From Amoebophrya sp. A120 (taxonomy: Eukaryota > Sar > Dinophyceae > Syndiniales > Amoebophryaceae): 64,000 bases of DNA. Positions 10,714 through 22,400 of this stretch are shown in pieces (the first letter of the stretch is position 1; every line of letters starts with the position of its first letter). The DNA is taken from NCBI GenBank assembly GCA_905178155.1, contig CAJINV010000005.1, positions 1,924,054-1,988,053 on the forward strand, written 5' to 3'. The notes under the pieces are model-generated. The model searched no databases and was not told the DNA's origin. It saw nothing but the letters and a program-made list of their open reading frames with translations. The position numbers and the translations under genes are program-made.

Positions 10714-12101
10714 ACTGTACCAGCATGCTTCGTAGATATACTATTTGCATTTACATTTTTTTACTATATTAAAAATCCAGGGCAGAAAATAACTCCTTTC
10801 GCTCTGTCGAAGTTCTGAAGACACTCCCACACCTCATCTCTCATACTTTGTATTCCACCCCCCGAGCCGACGACAAATCTCGAGGGAGCGACCTGGGCTG
10901 CACGGCCTTGTTTTTTCTTTTGATTCAACGACGATGATTATTTTATTCAACGATGAAAATTTTTCACACAACGAGCGAGGTAACTAGAAACGATCTGTCT
11001 GCACCATACTAGGCTCCTGGACGGCCTTCTACAAACGTATCTTCACCTTCTGGCGCGAACATTTTGCGCTGAACTACTTAACCCGGGTGAAAACGACGAG
11101 CCGTTTCCTGAAGACGAACAGTTTTTGTTGCCCGATGGACGAAACAACTTCATGGGAGCCACGAAACCACCACTCAAGAGCTAGAGCAGGTGCTCGTGCT
11201 GTTTTTAGAGTAGTTACAGTTTGGACTAGAAGTCGATGCGAGAGCTTCATGCGGAAGTGCTAGACTGTTGATGTTGCGAGTCATTCGTTTACTACTCGTC
11301 GGTGGTAAGTTAGTAGCAGAAGCTGTTCTGTTTTCAGAAGGTGCTCTACTTCTCTACTTAGTTGTGCATAGCAAAGTCTGCGAACTCGAAGATTCCGCAG
11401 AAGGTGGCGCTAAAGCTAGAGCTAGACAACTGAAAACGAAAAGAAAATAAAAGTATCAGAGTCAGTGCCAGCTACCTGTACTTTACTTTCCAACTAAGTA
11501 CCGACCACATTGAGAAGATTCTTCCACTTGCGCTACAAGGTGACGACGAAGCATAGAATGTACGAAACAACAGCTAGCAAGGATGATTTTTAAAAAAAGG
11601 AAACAACTGCAACGACGAGGGATCTGATAGAATCCGGTGCTGCTGGTCAAATAAATTTCTAACAGGAGCTGGTGTGGGTAGAATCATACATGATCGATTA
11701 CAGACTTGCAATGGGGGAAAAAGAATCAAAACAAAACTTCTAAATTTTGTACCCTCTCAGAGTGGGAGAAAAAAAAAAATACTGGCTACGTACGGGAGGA
11801 AATGAAAATCTGTTCTTCCTGCAATAGAAATGATGAAATGCTGAGGGAAAAAATGGGCTGAAGGCAGTGTGCTAAAGTGAAAACAACGTGTTCATGCTAT
11901 GTGCAAAGGAAAGAAATGAGTCATACACTGTCATAAAGGAAAACGATTGTGATTGAGTTTCTCTCCCGACAGAGTTCGGAAGCCGCATGGTAGAAACTAC
12001 ACCGTTAAAAAGTAGTGTAGAATTTCCCAAAAAGAAAGAAACACCTATCTGCTGATCACCTAGAAGTACAACAATGTTACCCGTGTACTAGTTTTCATCA
12101 C
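10714..12101. other. gene-poor stretch
   Basis: AT-rich with many stop codons; no introner and no recognisable open frame. Probably intergenic. Confidence 0.45.
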
Positions 12102-13062
12102 TCACAGCAGAACGGAATCGGGCACGGAGCTGAGTGCCACCGGTTCCATGGGGACAAAAGCCCGCTTTTCTTCGTTGGAAAGTCCGATGGTGCTGAGCCC
12201 GACCAAATCGACGTCGGCAGTGACGAAAGAGTTTGGCGGCTGGGGCATGTAGGACCCCATGTTCAGCTGCAGAGACGCCCCCATCTCGGGGCACTGCGTC
12301 GACAGCGCGCCCGTGTACTCCAGTTGCGTCGTGGTGTCCAGGGGCTGTTGCAGTTGCAGGGTGGAACCCATCTCCGGCACCTGGGTCTGCAGCCCCGTGT
12401 ACTCCAGCTTCGAGGGCTGGTCCGACACCGGTTGTATGCCAGCGCCTGATGTGAATACAGAAGATGAAAAATTAAGGCTTAGCGGTTGACCATCCCGATA
12501 ATAACGATAATTTCTTGTCGATTTATTTTGGACAGCAAAAACGAAGCTGTGGCTGTGAATGTAATGCAAAAACAATATAAGTAGCGCAAGCCTCTTCGTC
12601 GGTACTGTGGTAGCTACCACGATGCTGCAGCCAGAAACTGCACTCATAACTGCTTTCTTGAATCTTCTACAGGCCAAAATTGTCTGCACTGGATTGCTCC
12701 ATTGAGAGCCAGGCATCGCACACCAGACGTATCTTTGATGCAACAAAAACAAAGCGCGAGAACAGCAACAGAATAGCTCACTGCTTGGTGTAGTTCTATC
12801 ATGTTAGTTGGCAAAATAAATCTCCGAGGAGACGGCGACAAACAAATTCGTCATAAATTTAGTACTCTATACCTGACAAGATCTTGGACTTCGCCTGCCA
12901 CACCTTGGCCGCAACGTTTGTTGTTAGCACCCGAGGCATAATCTTCCCCGTGTGCGGATATCTGACGTATTGACTCACCACCGGTCGAATCGCTGCTCTT
13001 CGTAGTCTCGCACCCGCGGCGCCTGATAAAGACCAAGTCGTCGATTTGCATAATGAAAGCAT
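12102..13062 (-). CDS. hypothetical protein with internal repeat
   Basis: Two exons, 12873-13062 and 12102-12445, joined by a GT-AG intron (12446-12872); 534 nt, 177 aa, ATG at 13060-13062. The C-terminal half carries a direct repeat: KLEYTGLQTQVPEMGSTLQL and QLEYTGALSTQCPEMGASLQ, about 26 residues apart, followed by a Pro/Asn-rich tail. The N-terminus is basic (GARLRRAAIRPVV...). No transmembrane segment or known domain is seen; a structural or scaffold role would be guesswork. No introner, so splicing here is purely conventional. Confidence 0.55.
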
Positions 13063-13227
13063 CGATTTATTCTGAAATTGTCGTGCCGCAGAGCCTTATG
13101 CATCAAGTCAGCAGTGTAGAAGTTCTTCTAGCGCTTCGATATCAGTAAGACGTTATCTGAGTTCCGTGTTTGAACATCAACTGCAACCGCAACATGAACG
13201 CATACATATTTGTCAGCATCATGAAAC

Positions 13228-14482
13228 CTATAATGTGTAATCAATACCATCCGCAAGCAGGTCTCTGTCCAGGGCACTGGTGGTGCTCATCGCGTCGCCA
13301 CCCGTTGGCGACGACGCGGCGCTGGGCACGGTCATGGGCGCCAGCTGCGGCTGCTATCCTATGTAAAAACGTCCCCACCCCATAGTTGTAATACAGATCT
13401 GCAAACTGAAAACGTTTCTCATGCGGAACCCCATGAGAAGCGTTTTCCCGTCGTATGCTGGAATTTGCAATGCTCCAATCAGCATGACAGGCTAGGTCTG
13501 TGATGCTGCTGAGCAAGCTAAAAAGGATTACACTACGAGGCCAAAGAACCTGTCATGCGCAACAACCAAGGCTGGCTGATTTGTCTAGCAGGTTTCCCAT
13601 CTTGACTATGGGGTGGGGACATTTTTGCTCAGCATAGCTGCCCGAGCAGCTTCATGGACTGAATGCCCGGGACGTGGATGTTCACTTTCGTGATGTCCGC
13701 CGCGGAGGTGTATCGTAAGGAAAAATCCCCCCTCCCACATCGAAAAGAAAATTTGTGATGCTGATTTGTGCCACAAGCTAGCTTTGTCTTGCGTACAAGG
13801 CAAGCGGCACCCATGTGGCGCATTGTACAGCGACTCTGTCATGCGTTTTCGCCTATGTCAGACTTGTTTCTCATGCTCAGCTGCTAGCCGGATGAGCACC
13901 CAAATGGGCTTAGCATATGCCGACAAGCTCCTGCTGCAATACAAAGCTCATTTGCGTACACAAATCCAGCAACACAAAGACAAATTGTCTTTTGAATATG
14001 GGGTGGGGGCTTTTTTCACTGTGATAAGGTGTGCACTTTGACCTGGGAAATCTGCGGGAGGTAAAGACCGTCCACGGACAACAGCTCCCGCGGACCGCAA
14101 ATATCAAATGCAAAAATGTCTGGGTCTGGAAACTTGTGATGCAAATCTACGAATTGTGGGCGCGCTACAATATGCAGCCCAGCATGACAAGTTTTTGCGC
14201 TGCTGTGTCTTTCGTTTTTCGCATGACAAATTGCGTTTTTGCATGACAGGCAAGACGCCCTTTTCCTGCTCATGCATCACAGATTTAAGAATCATGCCAG
14301 ACAAGCATGACAAACTTGCATTCTTCCAGACCCAGACATTTTTACATTTGATAGCAAATGTCCACCAGCAAAACTTTCTTCCCCGCCTGGTCCGACCCTG
14401 CGGCTTGCGGCGCCATCCTGGCTGGCTGGTCTACAGCGTCGCTAGAGCCCCGGGGAATGGCCTGGATGAAGGCGCGGGCCAT
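13228..14482 (-). CDS. hypothetical 129-aa protein split by three introners
   Basis: Coding segments 14359-14482, 14032-14101, 13642-13710 and 13228-13354 sum to 390 nt, 129 aa plus stop. The three gaps are introners of families A, C and H, each with a 5 bp TSD. Without them the protein reads MARAFIQAIPRGSSDAVDQP..., then KKVLLVDICGPRELLSVDGL, YLPQISQVKVH, and DRDLLADGIDYTL at the end. No family recognised; the middle has beta-rich character. The gene is the cleanest demonstration in the window that these elements behave as precise introns, since no GT-AG alternative restores the frame. Confidence 0.72.
13355..13636. mobile_element. introner, family H
   Basis: 282 bp, TATCCTATGTAAAAACGTCC...GGACATTTTTGCTCAGCATA. 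TSD GCTGC (13350-13354, 13637-13641). Lies in the 129-aa gene. Confidence 0.92.
13711..14026. mobile_element. introner, family C
   Basis: 316 bp, TATCGTAAGGAAAAATCCCC...GGGGGCTTTTTTCACTGTGATA. TSD AGGTG (13706-13710, 14027-14031). Lies in the 129-aa gene. Confidence 0.92.
14102..14353. mobile_element. introner, family A1 (252 bp)
   Basis: 252 bp, TATCAAATGCAAAAATGTCT...AGACATTTTTACATTTGATA. TSD GCAAA (14097-14101, 14354-14358). Lies in the 129-aa gene. One of five A copies of exactly this length. Confidence 0.95.
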
Positions 14483-15592
14483 CGAAGGTTTATCAGATAG
14501 ACTTACGATAGTAGACTCGAGATCGAGAAGAGCTATAGGTTTTTGTCACGACCCTGAAGGACGACGACGAGAACTGGTCTCCAAATGGCTCTAATAATAC
14601 GACGCGTAGATTTAAATAGACGAGAAAGAAGAAAAGGAACGGCAGAAAAATCAAAATCTACAACTTACAGCTTTTTGAAGAATTCACAGAAAATTACTGT
14701 GGGGTTTTTGGGCGACGGGAAATGGAGTTGTCACTGGCTGCAACTGCAAGTAGAACCAATTGGTTCGCGACAGATTTAGACTGCTTAGTTTGGTTGTCCT
14801 CCTCAACATTATCTTTCTACAGCAGTGGACGAACGTAACTACGACATCAAGACGACGACTGACGTGCACCAGTTTGTATCGCACGGCAAAAGTTTCCGGA
14901 GTACAAAGAAAAGACGAATAACGACCGAAGGGACGATAGTCTGTCACCTACTTCAAACGATATAAGTACTACCGAGGTATATTTTTGTTCTACACTGTAA
15001 GTAGTTGCACGGGGTTGAAAAATGATTTTTCTCGCGCAAATATGGAAGAGGGCGGTGATTTCGTTGCTTCATTCGGACGACAAATACGAGCACGACGCAG
15101 AGGACGATTTGCAATTGCAATTTTTGCGCTCACGACTACTTACATCAAAAGACCTCCTACACGAAAAAAAACAGACCGATACCACAAAGACACGTCTCCC
15201 TACTTGGGTTCATTTTTCTTGTCGGTTCTGGGCATCGGACCACAAAGCAGGTTTGGACCACAAAGCATGTTTTGGTATTAGTTTTTGCATTTGGACCACA
15301 AAGCATAACAAGCTTCACTGAGAGGACGAATCGCACTGCGCGAACACTCTCAGCAGAGTGGCACAAGACTTGCCAGAACATCGCACTGTTGCAGATCTTC
15401 TACCTATATATTCTACTGGTGGTGGTGTCTGGCAACTTCGATGACAAAATAAATACGGATTGATATAAATAATCTTCCGCAGGAGTACAACTAGGGCAGC
15501 AGCCACAGCGTGCTTCGTCAGCTTCATCATAGACTACACTTCTCTAATCATCTCACTAAACATACATAGTACCTGAGAAATACGCATACACC
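14483..15592. other. gene-poor stretch
   Basis: No supported gene. A 16-bp unit, TTTGGACCACAAAGCA, occurs three times at ~15237-15303, giving a small local repeat; otherwise unremarkable AT-rich DNA. Confidence 0.4.
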
Positions 15593-18390
15593 TTACACCA
15601 TGAGCCGACTGCCAACGATAAAAGCGAGCACTACCGGGCGCAAGACTTGGTTCAGAATGATCTGCGTTTTTTCCCCGAATAAACAATTTCCCTGCAGCGA
15701 GATCCCGCTTGCAACGACGATGACCGCGGCATCTACGGGAAAGAATGCAAGCAAAAGAAAGGCGAATAATTCGAGCAACGAGACAAGAATGTAGCTCCTC
15801 ATTGGTGGGCGGGTTTTCGCTACCGAAATAGAAGTAGCTCTGCGTTCTTTATTCGTTGTCCCTGTTCGTGGGAGCAGGACCGCTTCACTTGATGCTGTTG
15901 ACAACACCTCGTGCAACTCCTCCTCGCGGTCAAAAACGTCGGAATAGTAGTTCGACAAAGTAGAAGACGCAGCAGCTGCTCGTCCCATAGTTGAAGCAAG
16001 ATTCATCTCCCGGATTTGGTTTTCGAGGATCGGCAGCCCCGTGAGTAGCTTCTCCTTATGCATTGCAAGTATGTCTGGGTCTGGAAAATTGCGAGATTTG
16101 TATTTTTGTCGAGCTTCCTCGTATCTATTATACTCCTGAACTCTGTGATGCATGTTGTGGAATAGCTCTTCCCTGTGTCGTGCAAAAACGCGATCTCTTA
16201 TGCGAGTTACGCACAACATAAAAACTGCTCAGAAATTTCTGATGCGTCGCTGCGTATTGGAATCAGTTTGTGATGTTGCATGTGTTGGCATGAAAGGTAG
16301 TTTCCAGAGGACCCAGACTGCATATTTGCAATGCATATTCCTTTCTCGCGAACGATTTTTCCAGCGCTTCCCTCATCGCATTCTTTTTCCCGTCCTCCAC
16401 TTTCTTCACACCCACCCCACTGGAAATCAACTTGGTGGAGACCATCTGATGTGGGTTTGATGCTGTTTGTGTTCCACCTCCATCTTGTTCATCATCCCCC
16501 ACACAGGAAGGCCCGCCGTCGTATCCAGGAAAAAACACCCATCCCCATCCATTTTTTGCATCACAAATAGTGGATTTTATGCATGTTTTGCGTGACAAAT
16601 TGGATGGGGATGGGTGTTTTTTTCCTGGATACGTCGTCCCACAAATCAACTAAAATTTTCATCACTCTCGGGGCCTTCCCTTGCACAAACACCGAGGCCT
16701 CGGAGGGTCGATTTTTCGTCCCCTCGTAGGCGATGGTCAAGTCAATAAAGTTCACCAACTTCGTTGCCAGCACGGCGGTGTTTTTCGCAGTAGTCGCCTT
16801 GTGCACCCCGTCCTGAATCGCCAAAATGCCAGCGGACCGCGGATACAGAACGCGCAGCCAGAGAGATGGGCGAAGCGCAGCAGGAGCTCCCGCTGGTCGT
16901 CCGCCTGGGGTCGTGGCGTCGTCTAGTAGTTCTTGCGCTGCTGGTCGTGTCTTTTGCTGAAACGCGATCGATCTTTCAAGGTTTGTGACACTGCAGTCCG
17001 TGCCTTCCGGAAAGATCAGGACGGTCGTGCCGCTATTTGTACCTGTTGGACTTGTTGTTTTTGACGTAGAAGAAGTAGTCGATAACTCCCTCTGCAAATT
17101 GCCCTCGATCGTTTGCAAGTCCCCCTCTCGGTCGTTTCTCTTCAGTGTGATAAACCGCATGGCCCGGCACGCCCAGCCCATAATTGGAATGTGATCGAGC
17201 GACTTGTGGATGATTTTCAACTTGGAAAGCGCCAATGGGTTTTGCTTTTCGATAGAGTTCTCCATCATCCCGTAATCGAGTTCCCCCATTTTATTTCCGG
17301 GTCCACCTCTAGAAGATGAAAATAAAGACAGGAACACCCAGAGAAACATCCAGTCCAGCCTCGTTTGGTGGTTGCAGAGGAGAATCGAGTTTTTCGCCTT
17401 TGCTTTCTCCAGCAACTGCCGCAGATCGGTACGTTTCCTCGTGTAGACCCGTAGCTCCAGGCCCATCACGTCGTGCAATAGGCACGCAATGAAGCCCAGA
17501 ATCGTGGTCTTGCAGAAGTCGGCTATTACTCTCTTCCTGTGTTGGGAAACGGAAGTGGAAGAGGACGTCGAGAGGAACAGGTTCAGGGGGCCGAGAATGA
17601 AAAAACATGTTAAAATCTATCAAATGCAAAAATGTCTGGGTCTGGGAGATTCTGAGACTTGTCATGCATATTTTGCATGACCCAGGATGTCTGTAATGCG
17701 CGACCTAGCATTACAGATTTTTAGAGGGCTTCCTGATGCCTACTCCGCATGACAAACGCCCTCCCCGCGTAGCACAAACTAGACTCCTCTTGCTGGTCAT
17801 GCAATACAAATTTTTTCAGAGTCCAAAGTTAGCATCACAAGTTCCAACCTTCCAGACCCAGACATTTTTACACTTGATAAAATCAGCGGTTGAACAATTC
17901 CGAGGATTAAAAGCACGCGAAGGGGGAGGGAGAGTATGGGAGTGTCAGAATCGAAATCGACAAAGTCGAAAAGTTTGTGATGCATAAAATGTAGGGCACG
18001 TATGGCCTGTGTTGGGGAGCAGGCAAAAGAGAGCGACTGCGAGGCTGTTTAGGGGAAGGAGATGCGCTGCCAGAGTAGCATGACAGGAGCGGTCTTCTTT
18101 GCCCGAACAGCATTACAAACTGGATTTTGGTGCTCCCGAAAATTGTCATGCGCCACTTGGCAACTGAGGGTCCAAGTGGTATCGATTTCATGCATCACAA
18201 ATTATTTCGATTTTGTTGATTTCGATCCTGACGCTTCCATAGAGAGCACGTTTTCTTTATTGTCGTCCTTGGATCTTCGTCGTGCTGGTGATGCGAAGGC
18301 ACTCGCATCGTCCCCTCCTGCTGCTCTCTGCTGCTGCTGTTCCGCCAGACGCTGGGCGAGCGCCTTGTACCCCTTAGCTTCCTGCTTCAT
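15593..18390 (-). CDS. PlsC-type 1-acyl-glycerophosphate acyltransferase
   Basis: Segments 18247-18390, 17885-17934, 16637-17617, 16343-16521 and 15593-16056 sum to 1,818 nt, 605 aa. All four gaps are introners (D, A, G, A); no GT-AG intron. N-terminal coil, then a membrane hairpin (PLRVLLILGIVQPLILTCFF...), block I NHQTRLD at ~147-153 (catalytic NHx4D), HIPIMGWACRAMRFITLKRN (acceptor-binding block II) and block III FPEGT at ~267-271. Later DLTIAYEG and a C-terminal double-span hydrophobic region resemble the LCLAT1/AGPAT3 group of lysophospholipid acyltransferases that transfer acyl-CoA to lysophosphatidate or lysocardiolipin in ER or mitochondrial membranes. Activity is family inference; substrate unknown. 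A ~60-residue Ser/Thr/Gln-rich insert separates blocks II and III. Confidence 0.88.
16057..16338. mobile_element. introner, family A (old form)
   Basis: ~282 bp, TATGCATTGCAAGTATGTCT...CATATTTGCAATGCATAT. TSD TCCT (16053-16056, 16339-16342). Excision joins EALEKSFARK to EKLLTGLPIL in the acyltransferase. Confidence 0.88.
16522..16631. mobile_element. introner, family G (110 bp, minimal)
   Basis: Only 110 bp, TATCCAGGAAAAAACACCCA...TGGGTGTTTTTTTCCTGGATA with ~33 bp TIRs. Between them lies little more than GCATCACAAA and GCGTGACAAA. TSD CGTCG (16517-16521, 16632-16636). Excision gives GAC GAC GGC GGG in the acyltransferase. Confidence 0.95.
17618..17879. mobile_element. introner, family A2 (262 bp)
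   Basis: 262 bp, TATCAAATGCAAAAATGTCT...AGACATTTTTACACTTGATA. TSD AAATC (17613-17617, 17880-17884). Excision joins VQPLIL to TCFFILG in the acyltransferase. Same length as the kinase-gene copy at 43770 after its nested insert is removed. Confidence 0.95.
17935..18241. mobile_element. introner, family D
   Basis: 307 bp, TATGGGAGTGTCAGAATCGA...TTCGATCCTGACGCTTCCATA. TSD GAGAG (17930-17934, 18242-18246). Excision joins NKENVLS to LPLRVLL in the acyltransferase. Confidence 0.93.
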
Positions 18391-18433
18391 CTTTCTTGAA
18401 CTTAGAGTTTAGGAGTTTCTTTGCGTTGGTTTT

Positions 18434-18802
18434 TTATACCAGATCCAGAACAAAAATCAAAGGGGGATAAGAGAGAGGGAAAGGGTTGCACGTAAAGATA
18501 AATTGACCAGACGGACTGATACTCAACAACTGAAATTGCGTCCTTGGACTGAAGAAAGGTTGAGAAGTAGACTTCTTTTTGGTCCTTAGTTCTGCTGCCA
18601 TGAGTACAAGCTGCCTTTCTTGCACCAGAATTCTGCATTTGGTCGTTTTTCTTCTTCCGAGCAAATACACGATGGCAAGGTCCTCTGCAGGTGTGTATAG
18701 AGTGGTCGACTCCAAGTCGGATGCACCTTTTTCAACATTCTGAAAATCTACCGGATCCGAGTTCATTCTTCTACGACCGAAACCGATGAGGATCAACATC
18801 AA
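18434..18802 (-). CDS. hypothetical 122-aa protein
   Basis: Single open frame with ATG at 18800-18802. It begins MMLILIGFGRRRMNSDPVDF and has a mid-section (LYTPAEDLAIVYLLGRR) of plausible amphipathic character. The gene runs head-to-tail with the acyltransferase 44 bp downstream. No family recognised, and it could be a fragment or a chance frame. Confidence 0.28.
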   Translation of the reverse strand: MMLILIGFGRRRMNSDPVDFQNVEKGASDLESTTLYTPAEDLAIVYLLGRRKTTKCRILVQERQLVLMAAELRTKKKSTSQPFFSPRTQFQLLSISPSGQFIFTCNPFPLSYPPLIFVLDLV

Positions 18803-19403
18803 TAAGACCGGAAAATATTAAAGTCGTCAACGACACACATCCGAATCAGAAAAATTGATGCACCACCGACGGAAGCGTCGCTGAAAGCGCCACCACATCA
18901 TCACTGTGCCTAGTTGTACGAGATCATTTTTTGAAAACGCGGAGTCCTCTCGCAAGTACTATGGTGGATCTCGTTCCATGGAACTTCGGCCGCCACGGCC
19001 TAGTTGTAGTTGTATGTAAAAATTCAAGAATTTTTCATTTGCTTTGTGGTTTTCAGACTGTATTCGTTTCTAGAAAAAGTTGTACTTGAGTTCTCTGAGT
19101 TTCGTCAGAATAAAGAAAAGCTCTGAAAGATGCTGGGCAGACAATAATGCCGCAACATCCTCGGACGAAATGTCGATACGTGATGTGCGTCGTGAAAATA
19201 GGCCGACGCATCATGCGATCAAAGATCCGAAACTTGTTTTTCCTGTTGCAGACACATAGCAGTGGTCGTGCTGGAAGCTAAATTCTTTGAAACACGAAAG
19301 GTAAAAAGAAAAACCCCACAACTCTGGATGATGAAACAATCATTTATTTCATGTTCAGTAGAAGAACTAACATATTTTCAATGTCACCGATCATTTACAT
19401 TTG
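18803..19403. other. intergenic, nothing clear
   Basis: Stop-rich on both strands, no introner or repeat seen. Confidence 0.4.
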
Positions 19404-22400
19404 TCACAGCGGATCCTTCCCGATCTCGTCCAGCGCCAGTTTTTGCGACGTCCCCGCCCTCCCCCGATCCTCCAAGTGCCCCCCGAGCATCGCCCACCGC
19501 AGCCCGGACAGCACGGCTTGCCCGCAGAGGGCGGGAGACACTGCCACGGCCTCCGCGTACAGGTATTTCTGCAGGTACTGCAGGAGCTTTTTCGCCGGCT
19601 GGCCGAAGGTTTTGTGGTTGTCGTTCTGCACTATTTCCATCCGCCTACCGACTTCAAACGGCGATTGCACCGCACCGACCACTGTCGTGATATTATTGTT
19701 AAGCATGGAATGGTTATATCATTATCAATGCAATTACTTGCCGATACTTCTAGGGCACTTGATGCATTAGCAGTTGACTAAAACACTTTAGCACGTCGTC
19801 GTGGTCACGAAATGCACAGCACAGTGTTGCCAAGACTGCTTCAATTGTCCGATGGCACAGAAAAACCAAAAGCAAAAATCAAACAGTACTTTAGTAAAAA
19901 TAAATCTACCTGGCCCCCCGACGTCCTGGCTGGTTGTCTGCAACACTGTGAAGAAGTCTTTCGACAACAACTGCCTTAACCCGCCCGAGGGTCCGAACCG
20001 CAACGCTACGTAGTTAAAAACCTCCGCGAGCGTCCAGCTCCGCAAATGTATCCCAGGGCACAACTTGTTCCCCCTCCTGGTTCGTCCCTCTTGTGTGCGA
20101 GGCATGAATAGGAGCGCAGAGTAGAGAACGGCAGACCTCTCTCTCTTCTACATGAGCGATGTATGACGTGTACTACAAGGCTGGACCTGCAGATTTAGAG
20201 CGGGAATTTCTATTTTTGTTGCCATTTTGCATTATACAAAGGAACGGCAGGGACGAGGCGTCGAGTTGTGCACCACTTTCATAGCCCGCGCGTCTGTTGC
20301 GTACGGTAACAGCCCAGAAGTGCTAGTGGCCTCCAAGATGAATTTCAAGGCGGGTTTGGTGAGCACCAGAAGGTTTTTGATCCGCTGCGCTTCTGCAACG
20401 CCGAGGTGGGTCTGAAGGTATGTGTTCAACGCAAGTTCGTCTTGGGCAGAAAGATTTTGATTTGGTTTTTCTTGCCCAGCGGAGAAAGATGAAGAAGCAG
20501 GTGGTGCTTTTTTACTAGAAGGAACTGCACCAGTAGACGTGGCACTAGTACTAGAAGTGCGAGGACCATTTCCAACTATTTTGATGTCCTCGGGGTTGTA
20601 GTAGTACAGGTGCAACGTTTTGACATTCCGACTCAACAACTCCAGTTCCGCAAAGAAAAGCTCATGTTTCTCCACGAAAAACTGGTTCTTCTCGAACCCC
20701 GCCAAGTAGCTCTGTGCCGCGGCGTCCGCGTTGTAAAGGTTTCCGGCTTTGTCCGCGGATGCGATGATTTTTGCGACGTTGTGCAACGCAATGTCCTGCA
20801 GTAAGGCTGTGGATTTCCCACAAACCTCCGGTCCGGCGATGTTGACCAAGAACTTGTTGCCCGGCGAAGATGTTGACCAAGAATCTTCTCCACCGCTCCT
20901 TGGATCTTCAACAGCAGATGCCAAGACAGAAAAGTTGGTATTTATTTCCGGCGCTTTTGATAATTCGTCACCCGCATTTCTAGATAGGGGGTGTTCATCA
21001 TGATCGTCTCTATTCCTCATCGTTCTTTGTTCCGCAAACGTGACAAACTTGTCTGTGGCTACGTGGTGCAGATTCAACGGTCGATGTTCTCCTACCCGCA
21101 CAACCGCGTGTTGGACATCGCCTTCCGGTGCAGCCCGCCTGGGAAGCGGTAATGAATTTTTTTCTTTACTTGTTGTGCTACCGTCCTTCTTGTCTTGTAT
21201 GGTCAATGTTGTCCTCCCGGTTGTTGCATCTGATCTTTTCTTTTGTTCAAACACGATTTCCAGTTGCTCCAACGAGTTCTCGAACAAAACCGAGGACACC
21301 CACCGCTCGAGATCTTCGCTGTCCTGTCGGTACTCCTGAAACTCGGGCGCAGATTTAAACAGCGCCGAGCGCAGCCGGGCGGGCGAGGAGGAGGCGTCCA
21401 GGTCTTCGATGTGGAGACTTTGTAGAATCTTGGAAAGCACCACCTCGACGAACCGCCCCGCGAAAATCAGGTCGGTAAACGCGGAGTGGAGCTTGGTCTC
21501 CGCGAGGTCGTGTTGTGATATCAAATACAAAAATGTCTGGGTCTGGAAACTTGTGATGCTGAATGGTGTATCATGATGAAGCCACAAGTGCTGGCTCAGC
21601 ATGGCAAGTTTCTGAGCTTCTAGGTGTTGCCTATTCTGCATGACAAACTGCGTTCCTGCATGACAGAAAAATGGAGCGCTTGTGTAACGTGCATGACAGA
21701 TTCAAGAATCATGCCAGACAAGCATGACAAACATGCATTCTTCCAGACCCAGACATTGTTGCACTTGATATGTGAAAAATCGTCACGATCTACTTCTCTG
21801 TGCTGTAGTTGTGCTCCTGTCCCCCGCTGCTGCGAAGCCGCATTTATTTTCAAAGTGCTCCTTCTCGGCTGATAAAAGTGATTATCGACCAACGCTCGAG
21901 AGAGCGCAACATCCTCGTTGATCTGCAGCATTTGCATTTGCTCCTGCTCTCGGCCGCTCTCTATGTTGATAGTATCCGTGGTTGCGTCCTCGTCCCGTAA
22001 AGCTCCACGACCTCGAGGCGGAACAAGTAGATCATTTTGATAGTGAACAACATCATCTACCAAGTCCGGCAACGCGTTTTGCCTCAAGTAGCGGTCCCAG
22101 TGCTGGTCCAGAGCTTTCATCTGCGCGACGGTCGCCGCACTGTCCTCCAGTGTGTCGTCCGACCCGGACTTCATCCAACTGAACAGCTGCATCCAGTGCC
22201 GCAACTGCTTCGCGGCTTCCTCGGCTGCACCACTCCCGGGTTGTTCACCTTGAGCAACAAAGGAGTTTTGCATTTCCCCCACGAACCCGTTGTCGTTGTC
22301 TACGACACTGCTAGTACTCCCTCCGCTTGATGCTGATGAAGATGGTTGTTGTGCAAGCCGTGCCGTGGTGACCCAGGGAAACAGGACGCTTTCGTATAAC

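Noticed and set aside
19788-20105. Separate gene starting at ATG 20105 (MPRTQEGRTRR...)
   Set aside because: That ATG lies inside a family E introner; the true exon joins the upstream NTPase exon at the CCGC duplication.
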